From assembly GCF_014645515.1 (NCBI RefSeq), contig NZ_BMLW01000001.1, positions 248,001-312,000 of the forward strand: a DNA stretch of 64,000 bases. Reading direction: 5' to 3'. Below are positions 44,371 through 52,836 of this stretch, one piece after another; position 1 is the first letter of the stretch; every line of letters starts with the position of its first letter. The stretch comes from Oceanobacillus neutriphilus. Lineage in GTDB: Bacteria; Bacillota; Bacilli; Bacillales; Amphibacillaceae. The notes beneath the pieces were generated by a model. The model made no database searches. It was not told where the DNA came from and worked only from the letters and a program-made list of their open reading frames with translations. Both the position numbers and the translations under genes were made by a program.

Positions 44371-47170
44371 CAAATGCCGCCCCCTTTCTAGCATTTAAAT
44401 TACCCAATCTCTCATCCAGAGATCGGGCAAGTCTATCAATGTCTTTATCATTTCGAATTACAGCATGGATAGTAACATTATTTTCGTTGTTCACTATCGA
44501 TCCTGTAGTACCCTGCACTGATGTACCCGCATGTTTTCCTGCTTCTCTTGCATATTTCATGCTGACATCATGAGGGATGACCTGTGAACCTCCTGGAAGC
44601 ATAACAAGCTCTCCGCGACCACCTTCATTCATGCGTGCGAATCCACCGTCCCAATCATCGGTACCGCGATATAACTGTGGTATTTTACCAATGCTTACTC
44701 CTGGTATCTTGTTAATTAATCCTATGGCTGAATTAATTCCGCCAATTACGCCGTTGACAAAGCCCTTCACCTGGCCAACTAAAGTTTCTACGCTGCTGCC
44801 GATTCCTGAAAAAACGCCATCTACAAAGGACTGCAACCCGGTCCAGGCTGATTGAATCGCAGTAAACACGCCGGTTATAGTTGACGATACGCCAGACATG
44901 ATGCTCGATATCGTACTCGAAATCCCGTTAAAAACGCCGGATACAACCCCGCTCAAATTGGATATAATACCGGATATGCTTGATATTGCAGACGATATGA
45001 AGCTCATCGCTGTTTGAAAAGTTGTCGTTATAATCGTAGACACTGTGGAAAAGATTCCAGATACAAACGCCGTTATCGGTGATATCACGCTAAAAATGGA
45101 CGAAATCACACCGGCGACAAAAGATATTATCGGCGCTATTATGCTGATGATGCTCGATATAATACCGCCTACAAAAGCAATAATTGGATTCACTGCTGCG
45201 ATAATTCCGGCTATCATGTTAACTGCTGCCGTTACTACCGCCATTGCTACTGGTGCTATGGCTTCAAAAGCTGACACAACTGCACCAAGGATAGCAATTA
45301 AGGCAGGAGCTGCAGCTTGAACAATGTTCATGACTATTCCAATAAGGGTTGTCAAAACCGGCACTAATGAGCCGATCAAAACGGACACTAGTGGCATAAT
45401 TTGCTGTACTATGCCTATGACCGCTTCTACAAACTGCATCACTATAGGTACAAGTTGCATAAATAAATCGACCACAATAGGCAATACAGTAGTTACAATA
45501 TCCATAAAAATCATGCCTAATTCCATTATGATAGGAATGAGCGTGTTGATAGCAGTCATCACAAGCGGAATAACCGCAGCTGCCAATTGGCCTAATGTCT
45601 CACCAAGCATAGATAGTAGAGGCAAAACCAGTTCACCAATCTGCATAAATGCTTCTGCAATCTGCGGACCGAATTCCTGAAGAATAACCATGGCCATAGA
45701 TAAAATCGGATTGAATCCAAAAAATAGGGAAGACAAATTAGATACTTCCCCGCCTGCAGACTGGAACCCTTCCACCAATCCAGAAATGAATGTGCTTATT
45801 AATTCGACTGCTGTCATAACGACGGTGGAAATAACATCAAATGCTCCAAGAAGCTTATCCCCTATTGAATCAGCAAAAGTCATCACTCCATCTTTTGCAC
45901 CATCGAACATCGTTGCTAAAATCGGGCCAAGAGTAGACGCTATCTCCGTTATGGTATTTTTAATCCAATCAAAGGCGCCGAATACCACTTCTCGAAAAGC
46001 TTCACTCTTTGCCATAGCAATACCAAAAGCTACGCCTAAACCGACTATCGCAGCCGCGACTAATCCCACTGGACTGATTAGTACTGACACCATACTAACT
46101 AACCCACCGAAACCACTGGCCAACGTGCCGACGATTTTTAAAGCTGGACCAATACCAATTAAAAATGCTGCTCCTATGGCAGCGCCTTGTAAAATTAAAT
46201 TTTGCACTGGCTGGGAAAGCTCATCGAATCGAGCTTTAAGCTCCATCGCTTTGTCTAGGAAACTATTAAAAGCCTCTCCGAATTTGACACCCAAATCGGC
46301 TGCCTTATCCTCTACTACTCCAAGTGATTCATTGAAACTTGTTAATAATGGTTTTACAGTTGAAAAGAATCCGCCTGCTTCTCCGCCGGCATCTAAAAAG
46401 TTTGCGCCTATTCGAGAGATAGAAGCACCGATATTTGATACTGCTGCAGTAAATGAGTTTTCACCCATAATCTTAGCAGCACCGCCGATGTTATTTTCAA
46501 TTGCTGAAAGGAACATCTGGGCTGATATCTCGCCATCTGCTGCCATATCTCTGACTGCATCAGCAGTAGTATCTGCCTCGGCAGCTAACCATTGATAGAT
46601 TGGTAAACCTCGGTCAGATAACATCTGTAACTCGCCGTTATAGGCTCTATTTGCGGTTTGGACTTTATTAAATATAGACCCCATTCCGTCCAGGGAATCG
46701 CCGGCAATTGCAGCAGCATCTCCTGTAAGTGTCAAATATCTGGTTAGCTCTTTACCCGGTTCAATGCCTGCGGCTACTGCACTTGCTGCAGTCGTTGCGG
46801 CTGCATCCATGCCGTAACTTGTACCTTTAACGGATTCTAGGGCAGAATTCATGATAACTTCAACGGTTTCAGCATCATGGCCAAGACCCATTAACTTAGC
46901 TTGAGCTGTATCAATTCCGGTCAAACGTTGAAAACCTTTAACAAGCGTGATACCAGTCAAAGCCGTTGTCGCAGCTACTGCGGGTTTTGTTATTCGATTG
47001 GTGAGCGCATCGCCCGTTTTGCTGATTTCCTTACCGATATTTTGAAACTTTTTACCGAATCCAGCTGCCTTTCCCTGCAAATTAGCAAGTGATTCTTGCG
47101 CAGCTTGGAATCCTTTTTGAAAGCCTTTTGCATCAGAAGTAAGCCTGGCCGACACCGTATAATCTGCCAT
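44363..47170 (-). CDS. Tail tape measure protein
   Basis: 935 residues. A TP901-type N-terminal domain (SARLTSDAKGFQKGFQAAQES, then the LTGDAAAIAGDSLDGMGSIF and LSDRGLPIYQWLA blocks) is followed by a long hydrophobic helical stretch rich in Ile/Val/Ala/Gly with repeats such as IISIIAPIISFVAGVISSIF and VISPITAFVSGIFSTVSTII. It fixes tail length; at about 0.15 nm per residue, a tail of very roughly 140 nm is expected (inference). ATG directly follows the stop of the GT reading, with AGAGGGTGAG as ribosome site. Confidence 0.95.
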   Translation of the reverse strand: MADYTVSARLTSDAKGFQKGFQAAQESLANLQGKAAGFGKKFQNIGKEISKTGDALTNRITKPAVAATTALTGITLVKGFQRLTGIDTAQAKLMGLGHDAETVEVIMNSALESVKGTSYGMDAAATTAASAVAAGIEPGKELTRYLTLTGDAAAIAGDSLDGMGSIFNKVQTANRAYNGELQMLSDRGLPIYQWLAAEADTTADAVRDMAADGEISAQMFLSAIENNIGGAAKIMGENSFTAAVSNIGASISRIGANFLDAGGEAGGFFSTVKPLLTSFNESLGVVEDKAADLGVKFGEAFNSFLDKAMELKARFDELSQPVQNLILQGAAIGAAFLIGIGPALKIVGTLASGFGGLVSMVSVLISPVGLVAAAIVGLGVAFGIAMAKSEAFREVVFGAFDWIKNTITEIASTLGPILATMFDGAKDGVMTFADSIGDKLLGAFDVISTVVMTAVELISTFISGLVEGFQSAGGEVSNLSSLFFGFNPILSMAMVILQEFGPQIAEAFMQIGELVLPLLSMLGETLGQLAAAVIPLVMTAINTLIPIIMELGMIFMDIVTTVLPIVVDLFMQLVPIVMQFVEAVIGIVQQIMPLVSVLIGSLVPVLTTLIGIVMNIVQAAAPALIAILGAVVSAFEAIAPVAMAVVTAAVNMIAGIIAAVNPIIAFVGGIISSIISIIAPIISFVAGVISSIFSVISPITAFVSGIFSTVSTIITTTFQTAMSFISSAISSISGIISNLSGVVSGVFNGISSTISSIMSGVSSTITGVFTAIQSAWTGLQSFVDGVFSGIGSSVETLVGQVKGFVNGVIGGINSAIGLINKIPGVSIGKIPQLYRGTDDWDGGFARMNEGGRGELVMLPGGSQVIPHDVSMKYAREAGKHAGTSVQGTTGSIVNNENNVTIHAVIRNDKDIDRLARSLDERLGNLNARKGAAFGG

Positions 47171-47922
47171 TTACTCACCCTCTTTCTGTTTTGTCTTTCT
47201 GAGGCCTGCACCTTGATAAACTTTATCCACCCATGACTTACCCTCTTTAGCCTCAATTTCATGGATGATGGCAATTGCATTTTCGTTGTAATCCTTGTCT
47301 GCTTTTGCTTGTTTTTTCTTAAAGAGTTCCTGAAACTTTTTGCCCTTTTTACGCATGGCATTATTAACCGCATTTAGGACAGCGTTTCGCAAATGAGACA
47401 TTTCACTGACTATTTTCGATTCATAGGCTTTCCGGATAAAGGCTTTTTCAAGTTCTGTCAGCTCTCCATAATCTCTTTTAGACATGCCAAAATTAGCCAC
47501 AAAAAAAGCAAGATCCTGTTCATTTGAATAAGATCTTGCTGCTTCTGCTATTTCTTTTTGTTTCCTGGTGCGAGGTTCCTCTGATGGCCCCGAATCAAAG
47601 AAATCAAATTGAATGAGTTCTATCGGAACAAAAAACCCAGATCCTCTTGTAGCTTGCCCACAATAATGGCATTTAGATTATTGTACCCTTCTTCATCCAG
47701 GAGCTTATTAAATATTTCCTGCGCCTTTTTTCCAGCAACTGTTTTTTCTTGTGTGGCATTGAAAAGGCCAACAGTGAAGAGCCCTTCCATCAGATAAAAA
47801 GAAAGCATTCCTCTGCTATTACTTAATTCAGACATTAATGATATCTTGTGCATTACCTCTAACGTCTTGATTTTTTGCATATTAAATCGTAAATCTAATG
47901 TATCTCCATCTACTTCAAACAT
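47171..47922 (-). CDS. Tail assembly chaperone GT, made by -1 frameshift
   Basis: Gene G reads CTG-GGT-TTT-TTG-TTC-CGA-TAG. At G-GGT-TTT (47632-47638) a -1 slip moves ribosomes into a frame open without stop through 47171. The fusion has 97 residues of G plus 153 more, 250 in all. The T part begins FVPIELIQFDFFDSG, passes ARSYSNEQDLAFFVANFGMS and ends KTKQKEGE. It directly precedes tape measure, as in lambda G/GT and most siphoviruses, where GT holds tape measure before assembly. The GTG at 47500 gives a possible free T of 109 residues, but has no ribosome site. Confidence 0.88.
47501..47540 (-). terminator. Intrinsic-terminator-like hairpin inside the T coding part
   Basis: On the minus strand AGCAAGATC (47540-47532) and GATCTTGCT (47515-47507) are exact 9-base arms, immediately followed by seven Ts (47507-47501). 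It lies within the frameshift extension of the GT gene and about 330 bp before tape measure. Confidence 0.65.
47620..47922 (-). CDS. Tail assembly chaperone G
   Basis: 100 residues, acidic/helical (MFEVDGDTLDLRFNMQKIKT ... KKAQEIFNKLLDEEGYNNLN). Family resemblance is to small G-type chaperones of Gram-positive siphoviruses; the assignment rests on size, position between major tail protein and tape measure, and the frameshift signal. Most ribosomes end here, a minority make GT. ATG at 47922 follows GAGAGGAG. Confidence 0.85.
   Translation of the reverse strand: MFEVDGDTLDLRFNMQKIKTLEVMHKISLMSELSNSRGMLSFYLMEGLFTVGLFNATQEKTVAGKKAQEIFNKLLDEEGYNNLNAIIVGKLQEDLGFLFR
47632..47638 (-). other. Programmed -1 frameshift heptamer GGGTTTT
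   Basis: G-GGT-TTT fits X-XXY-YYZ in the reading frame of gene G, four codons before its stop. The -1 frame stays open for 153 codons afterwards. Confidence 0.88.
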
Positions 47923-47941
47923 TTACATTCTCCTCTCAAAA

Positions 47942-48454
47942 TTATCCTTCTACGCCGCCATTGCTGCCTTCTCCAGGCATCTGGTCAGCATCTTTATCCG
48001 ATAAATCTACCAATTCCCCGTTACCTTCAAGAGAAATGGAATATGTCACGGCATCATCAAACGGTGCTTCAATCGGATAGTCTGTGACAATGGCAATGCC
48101 TCCAAACATAGACTCTTTCGTTTTTTGGTTCACTACTTTTATGCAGACAAATTCATCATCATTAAATGCTTTCGTTAATGCCTTGTGCGATTCATCATCA
48201 CCTATATAAAGGCCGTCATTATCGATGGACCACTCCTTCATGCCACCTATTTTAGCCTTCCAACCACCTTTGGTGTCTTTCGAAGTGACCTCAATGGAAT
48301 CCTTGGAACGGTTAATCGTCAATCCTTGCTGGCCTGCTACTGCCAGGAGCTTATCTCCTGTCATGTTAAAAACTGATAACAGGATATCTTTACCGGCTAC
48401 CGCTTTTGTTGCGGATCCAGAAAAATCACAGTATAAATTATCTTCATAAGACAT
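47942..48454 (-). CDS. Major tail (tube) protein, TP901-1 type
   Basis: 170 residues. Pattern of tube proteins: KDILLSVFNMTGDKLLAVAGQQ, the TINRSKDSIEVTSKDTKGGW strand, GGMKEWSIDNDGLYIGDD and a late AVTYSISLEGNGEL strand. It polymerises around the tape measure to form the tail tube. The last residues GEGSNGGVEG repeat the ending of the major capsid protein. ATG follows AAGGAGG. Confidence 0.92.
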   Translation of the reverse strand: MSYEDNLYCDFSGSATKAVAGKDILLSVFNMTGDKLLAVAGQQGLTINRSKDSIEVTSKDTKGGWKAKIGGMKEWSIDNDGLYIGDDESHKALTKAFNDDEFVCIKVVNQKTKESMFGGIAIVTDYPIEAPFDDAVTYSISLEGNGELVDLSDKDADQMPGEGSNGGVEG

Positions 48455-48466
48455 TTAAATTCCTCC

Positions 48467-48880
48467 TTAAATCTTCATTTTGAAGCCATATGAGACTTTG
48501 AACAGGAATGCTAAAACAGCGTGCCGTTCATCAGTCTCTGGCTCTTTATAATTGGATACGAGTCCACTTTCCACCTGCCCCCATAGGTCATACCCATCTG
48601 GCAGTTGAATGTATTCAGTGAGCGCCTCGTCTACTTGATTAATATTTTTATAATGCGGCACACTGCTGTTAGCTGCCGCCGAAATGATATGCACATGCAC
48701 AATGTATTCATGCACATACATTGTCTTAGTATTCCTTGGAGTAGAGCCCACGAACTCAAGATAAGCGAATGGTGATGGTTCTCCATTTGGAATATCATCC
48801 AGACATTTTAAGTCTGTACCATCTTGAATCCGTTTTTGAATCGGTGCATGCAAATCAAGCAAAGATAACTTTTTAAGCAT
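48467..48880 (-). CDS. Tail terminator / tail completion protein (DUF3168/gp17-like)
   Basis: 137 residues. Pattern PIQKRIQDGTDLKCLDDIP then PFAYLEFVG, YVHEYIVHVHIISAA and AVLAFLFKVSYGF, which matches the small alpha/beta tail-terminator fold found just before the tube gene. It should cap the tail at the head-facing end. Start overlaps the stop of the gp10-like gene by one base. Confidence 0.8.
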   Translation of the reverse strand: MLKKLSLLDLHAPIQKRIQDGTDLKCLDDIPNGEPSPFAYLEFVGSTPRNTKTMYVHEYIVHVHIISAAANSSVPHYKNINQVDEALTEYIQLPDGYDLWGQVESGLVSNYKEPETDERHAVLAFLFKVSYGFKMKI

Positions 48881-49236
48881 TATTTTTTCCTCATTTCCTT
48901 TACGAGATCCTCCCGGAAGATTTCCCGCTGCATATTAACGTTGGTCCGTAAATAATACTGACCAGGAACATATCCGCCGCCGACTTTCCGGTGTCCGTAT
49001 TCAACGTGTGGCGCATAATCCTTTGTATATCCAAACACATCACCAGAAGCATGGGCTGACAGCTGCAGCTCCCTGGAATCAACCGGTGTACCGCCGGATG
49101 ATGGATTACGGGACGAAACCGCCCGGTTACGCATCTGTAGAATATTTTTACTTTCAACCCGTTTGAAGTCGGTGAAGCTCTTTGCTTTTAAAGCTGCGGC
49201 TAGAGTTTCGGTACCCATTAATTCAAATCTAATCAT
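48880..49236 (-). CDS. HK97 gp10-like tail-to-head joining protein
   Basis: 118 residues. GTPVDSRELQLSAHA and YAPHVEYGHRKVGGGYVPGQYYLR are the gp10-type signatures (a beta strand, then a conserved Y-x-x-x-x-E-Y-G-x-x turn). It sits between head-closure and tail-terminator genes, as expected. ATG start is at 49236; overlaps the following gene by one base. Confidence 0.88.
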   Translation of the reverse strand: MIRFELMGTETLAAALKAKSFTDFKRVESKNILQMRNRAVSSRNPSSGGTPVDSRELQLSAHASGDVFGYTKDYAPHVEYGHRKVGGGYVPGQYYLRTNVNMQREIFREDLVKEMRKK

Positions 49237-49242
49237 CTGACA

Positions 49243-49542
49243 TCACAACCTAACGTGGCACAATCGCCACCGTCCTGTATCAGTTGTGACTTCATCCATG
49301 CCATAAGTGTCTCCGTCAACCTCCACCTGTTCAGCCTGCTCTATTACTCTTTTAGGGGCATCGGTTAAAAGCTTCCGCTTGGTTTGGATTACTTGCCTAT
49401 CTAAAAGAGCAATCTCCTCCGTTTTCCACGGTGAAATTGCCCCTTTGTATAACCCGATTAAAACGGGCTCAGTAATAGGATTGTTTAATTCGTCTCTGCC
49501 AACTTCCTGTACAGCAAATAGCTTCATAGGCTTCATTCTCAT
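49243..49542 (-). CDS. Head closure protein (SPP1 gp16-like)
   Basis: 99 residues, beta-rich: LFAVQEVGRDELNNPITEPV, APKRVIEQAEQVEVDGDTYG, then DTGRWRLCHVRL. Size and position after the gp15-like adaptor point to the stopper/closure ring. ATG overlaps the upstream stop (ATGA), coupling the two. Confidence 0.75.
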   Translation of the reverse strand: MRMKPMKLFAVQEVGRDELNNPITEPVLIGLYKGAISPWKTEEIALLDRQVIQTKRKLLTDAPKRVIEQAEQVEVDGDTYGMDEVTTDTGRWRLCHVRL

Positions 49543-49880
49543 AGGAACCTCACCTTATAGCGATTTTCGTCCTCTTCTTTCTCCAGCAGCCGTTTATATT
49601 CCTGCAATTCAAGTGTATATTGGTCAAGAAGATTATTCACAAATTTAATGGAAAAGACGTCAACTGATTCAGATTCAACGCCTTCATGATTGGATTCGTG
49701 CTGGTTATACATGGCGGAAACAACTTCCACACAAATAGACTCTAATTCAGCAGGAAAGATTGATTTCGCACTCCCTACCCGTAACAGGATCCGATCTTTA
49801 GCAGTTTTGATAAACTCATTTGCTAACTTTTCATCAAGATCAGGCTTCCTTATTTTCAAACGGTCAAGCATGTTATTCAC
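49539..49880 (-). CDS. Head-tail adaptor (SPP1 gp15/HK97 gp6-like)
   Basis: 113 residues, mostly helical: LANEFIKTAKDRILLRVG, LESICVEVVSAMYNQHESN, then the SVDVFSIKFVNNLLDQY region. The helix-loop pattern with VVSAMYNQ is typical of the phage connector family bound to the portal. Overlaps the upstream gene by 8 bases. Confidence 0.8.
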   Translation of the reverse strand: MNNMLDRLKIRKPDLDEKLANEFIKTAKDRILLRVGSAKSIFPAELESICVEVVSAMYNQHESNHEGVESESVDVFSIKFVNNLLDQYTLELQEYKRLLEKEEDENRYKVRFL

Positions 49881-50502
49881 CGCCTAAAAGATCAATTAAT
49901 TCCTTCTTCGTTGCTTTCGCAGCGTAGTTGACGCCTTTATCATCCAACTTCTTTTTTAGTTGGGAATTTGATAAGGTGCTGAGAGATTGAGACTCTACCT
50001 CTTCCCCATCATCGATTAAGGCAAGTAGAGCATCAACCTGTGCTTGCGTAAACTGAGGCTCGGCATCTTCTCCTGGATCACCTTTTAAGGATTCCAGCTG
50101 CTCTGTCGTGAAATCATCATAGGTAAAGGGATCGCCTTTTGGTCCAGGAGGACCTTGTACGCCCCCACCTGATTGACGTACCAACTGAGCTACTTCCCCT
50201 GCTTCCACAGCTTCCGTAATATAACCGATGCCAGCCTCCTCTGATGCGACAAGGACGCCGCCCTCTCCAACTTCTACATATTCCCCTGCTGATAAGTCCT
50301 CTCCAGCTTCAACGTCCCAGACCGGGCTATTTTTAAGCGTGACAGTAACCTCTGTATCCGCCTCAAGCTCTCCACTTGATCGAAAATCCGGAATACCTCC
50401 TGCCTCAGTGATAGAGATCTGTGGGATGCCATTTCCGCCTGATAAGGACAGTAGCCGGTTCGCTTTGACGTCCTCTGTTACCAATGCTTTAAAAGTACTC
50501 AT
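49873..50502 (-). CDS. Head decoration-type protein with collagen-like and HeH segments
   Basis: 209 residues. The first 110 are beta-rich (DUF2190-type pattern, e.g. VKANRLLSLSGGNGIPQ, VWDVEAGEDLSAGEYVEVG). A short collagen-like part follows at about 114-147 (GPPGPKGDPF and GDPGEDAEP). The C-terminus (LSNSQLKKKLDDKGVNYAAK then ATKKELIDLL) is a HeH/LEM-like helix-extension-helix motif, often nucleic-acid binding. Start ATG overlaps the capsid stop. It sits just after the capsid gene, where decoration proteins occur. The three-part fusion is uncommon. Confidence 0.75.
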   Translation of the reverse strand: MSTFKALVTEDVKANRLLSLSGGNGIPQISITEAGGIPDFRSSGELEADTEVTVTLKNSPVWDVEAGEDLSAGEYVEVGEGGVLVASEEAGIGYITEAVEAGEVAQLVRQSGGGVQGPPGPKGDPFTYDDFTTEQLESLKGDPGEDAEPQFTQAQVDALLALIDDGEEVESQSLSTLSNSQLKKKLDDKGVNYAAKATKKELIDLLGGE

Positions 50503-51461
50503 TATCCTTCAACACCTCCATTATCGTCTCCGCCGCCACTACCATCGTTTCCATTGTCGTTAGATGGATCAGTAATAGCAGTTTCCACTACGCCCTCTGG
50601 GATCTCAGCAAAAAGGGTAGATCCTTCAAATGCCACTGTTTCAATGGTCGCATTACGTAGTACTGGACCATGAGTGACACCGATCAAACCAGTTTGATCT
50701 GTAGTGAGATTAAATGCACGGGCCAAATCATTCCCGGATACGCCTTGGTTAGCAAATACGATATTTTCAACGGCAGTAGTGTAGACTTTGCCTTCTGGAA
50801 TATCATCAAACACAAGAACGTTCTGATTCAAGAATCCGGTTAAAAGTGTGAAACCATATGCAGTAGATGCCCCACTTGAGATAGGCGCATCACCTAAATA
50901 TTTAGCAACATCCATAGCAGATACAAAAGATACAATGGATGGATTACCTGGAAATAATGATTTGGCCTTAGCCCATCCTAATGCAAGCGCCTTTTGAAAT
51001 CCGGCTGCATCTTGAGTAGTTGGCGCAGTATCCAAATAAGTGAAGAATGAATCTTTAATATTCCCCTGAATTTCGCCAAGGATCTCATCATCCGTTTGGT
51101 TAACTGCATATTCGTATCCATGGCGATGGATAGCCTCAGCAGATGCCACTTTACGGTATTTGTTAAAAGGCACAGTGTACGCTTTGTCTTTCACTTTACG
51201 AGCGCGAGATAACGGGATGTCCTCTCCCTCTCCAACTTGATCTGTATTTAATTCTCTCTCCCATTTATACGTTTGGATTTTTCCATCCTGGGATAAAGTT
51301 AATCGGCGAGTAACGCCTAATACTTGCAGCAGCTCCTCAATGGAAGAACTGAAACGAGTAACGAAATCAATGGACCGTACTTCCCCTAAATATCCGGCTG
51401 TGGTTAGATCTTCTTCTGCAAAAAATTGTAAATTTAATGGTAATGATTTATTTTTTGTCAT
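50502..51461 (-). CDS. Major capsid protein
   Basis: 319 residues, HK97-like fold by pattern and position. It begins with LPLNLQFFAEEDL and carries the E-loop and P-domain stretch QTYKWERELNTDQVGEGED and FNKYRKVASAEAIHRHG. The C-terminal part has NGNDGSGGGDDNGGVEG, a Gly/Asp-rich tail shared in short form with the tube protein. ATG follows a GGAGG. Lies between scaffold and decoration gene. Confidence 0.92.
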   Translation of the reverse strand: MTKNKSLPLNLQFFAEEDLTTAGYLGEVRSIDFVTRFSSSIEELLQVLGVTRRLTLSQDGKIQTYKWERELNTDQVGEGEDIPLSRARKVKDKAYTVPFNKYRKVASAEAIHRHGYEYAVNQTDDEILGEIQGNIKDSFFTYLDTAPTTQDAAGFQKALALGWAKAKSLFPGNPSIVSFVSAMDVAKYLGDAPISSGASTAYGFTLLTGFLNQNVLVFDDIPEGKVYTTAVENIVFANQGVSGNDLARAFNLTTDQTGLIGVTHGPVLRNATIETVAFEGSTLFAEIPEGVVETAITDPSNDNGNDGSGGGDDNGGVEG

Positions 51462-51475
51462 GTGTTTTCCTCCTC

Positions 51476-52102
51476 TTATTTAAACAGGTGCATGTTTTCC
51501 TGTATTAACTTGTGGCGCTTAGAAGTGTCTTGCACCTTCATAATTTCTTCCTTCGACATGGTTCCGACCTGACCGGTTTGCTTCTTCGGCGGCTTACCTT
51601 TCAACTTTTCTGTCATTCGCTCATCAGCAATCTTATCCACCAATTCGCTAAAGGCTTTTACGGCTTCACCTGTTTTTTCAGCATCCTCACGGACCACAAA
51701 GTCCAGAATTTCATCCGTAGCAGTGATGCTAGATTCGGCAAGCATCTTTGTTGCTTCCTTGCCAAGCTCATATTTATTTTGAGCTGCCTTTAATTCTTCG
51801 TTTTCACGTTGGAGCTTTTCAAATTCATACTCCCTTTTTTGTTCGGCATTCATTTTGGCAAGTTTCTCAGCTTCTGCTACAGCATCCTCCTTATCCTTTT
51901 TCTCTCGGGCAAGGCGGTCCTTAATCATTTTATCGACTTGCTTTTGAGTAAAAGTAGGCTCCTTATTTTTGTTAGGATCATCCTCTGGTGGCTCATTGCC
52001 GCCTGACTTATCTTCCTGCTCTTCCTCAGCTGGAGTTTCCTCTCCCGGTTCGGCGAAAAATTGAAGGTTCAATTTAAAAAGTTCCTCATTCATAAATGGC
52101 AT
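51476..52102 (-). CDS. Capsid scaffold protein (DUF4355)
   Basis: 208 residues. The N-terminus LFKLNLQFFAEPGEETPAEE is followed by a long acidic then highly charged coiled-coil region (AEAEKLAKMNAEQKREYEFE, KLQRENEELKAAQNKYEL) and a basic C-terminus. It is the usual layout of scaffolds that guide capsid assembly. ATG at 52102 has AAGGAG 9 bases upstream, so the longer reading from 52171 is rejected. Confidence 0.9.
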   Translation of the reverse strand: MPFMNEELFKLNLQFFAEPGEETPAEEEQEDKSGGNEPPEDDPNKNKEPTFTQKQVDKMIKDRLAREKKDKEDAVAEAEKLAKMNAEQKREYEFEKLQRENEELKAAQNKYELGKEATKMLAESSITATDEILDFVVREDAEKTGEAVKAFSELVDKIADERMTEKLKGKPPKKQTGQVGTMSKEEIMKVQDTSKRHKLIQENMHLFK

Positions 52103-52183
52103 GTTATTAATCTCCTTTTTTATAGACTTTGTTGTCTGTTTTGTCCTTGCGCAGTTTAAAGCCTTAAGCATGTTTTGGGCATA

Positions 52184-52216
52184 AAAATAGCACCTGCGTA
52201 ATTATTGCAAGGTGCT
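52184..52216 (-). terminator. Terminator between the WDGH-type gene and scaffold
   Basis: On the minus strand AGCACC-T-TGC pairs with GCA-GGTGCT around a 9-base loop, then ATTTTTAT. A scaffold/capsid transcript would need to pass it or start after it. Confidence 0.7.
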
Positions 52217-52218
52217 GG

Positions 52219-52596
52219 CTACTTTAATGTTAATAATCTGGATATGTCCTCTGGCTTGTGTCCGTCGTACTCTGGAGCCCTCTCCAGCTCTTGAACATCG
52301 AACATTTCCCAGTATTTCTCATGATAGTGGTAAGTGTAATGACCTTCTACGGTTTCTACCCCAACTATAAAGTATCCATCGAACATCGTTCCGTCATCAT
52401 GCTGCCAAGATTTCCAAGCTCGCTCGTTACTCTGTTTGCAAATTATGCTGAACAGCACCATGCGATGATAATAAAGTTCTTCAAAAGTGTGATAGGTATC
52501 TGAAACTTTATCCGTATTTACTTGAGATTTGTTACACGCAATGTAATTATTAATGAATTCCGTTCTTGTCATACCGGAATTGGTCTCTAATTTCAT
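52219..52596 (-). CDS. WDGH-type phage protein of unknown role
   Basis: 125 residues. The pattern HTFEELYYHRMVLFSIICKQ, AWKSWQHDDGTMFDGYFIVG and YHYHEKYWEMFDV, ending EYDGHKPEDISRLLTL, is a frequent phage family with a conserved D-G-H near the end. No biochemical function is established to my knowledge. Lies between head genes and may be a moron. Confidence 0.75.
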   Translation of the reverse strand: MKLETNSGMTRTEFINNYIACNKSQVNTDKVSDTYHTFEELYYHRMVLFSIICKQSNERAWKSWQHDDGTMFDGYFIVGVETVEGHYTYHYHEKYWEMFDVQELERAPEYDGHKPEDISRLLTLK

Positions 52597-52597
52597 G

Positions 52598-52819
52598 CTA
52601 CACCTCCATTTCTCTTAGTTTTTGACCTTTCGCCACCTCAAGCATTCCCAAAATAGATAGGTCGCTATCTTGGCTGTACCATGTTTCAATCTCTCCATCA
52701 GGCTGTCTAACAGTGATAGTGATTTCATCGAAGTCTTTTATATTCTCAAAAACCATATTTAGGAATTCCTCATTGGTCTGGCCTCGCTCTTTTCTTCTTT
52801 TTGCTTGCTGAAAGTCCAA
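52598..52819 (-). CDS. Small hypothetical prophage protein
   Basis: 73 residues: basic helix MDFQQAKRRKERGQTNEEFL, a strand with DEITITVRQPDGEIETWYSQ and a C-terminal helix. No known family. Between minor head and WDGH-type genes and separated from the latter by one base. Confidence 0.65.
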   Translation of the reverse strand: MDFQQAKRRKERGQTNEEFLNMVFENIKDFDEITITVRQPDGEIETWYSQDSDLSILGMLEVAKGQKLREMEV

Positions 52820-52836
52820 TAGTTTACCTCCTAAAA

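Noticed and set aside
45690..46595. Long open frame (301 residues) on the plus strand inside tape measure
   Set aside because: It is antisense to a clear tape-measure protein with good ribosome site; the Pro/Thr-rich translation is the shadow of a hydrophobic repeat gene.
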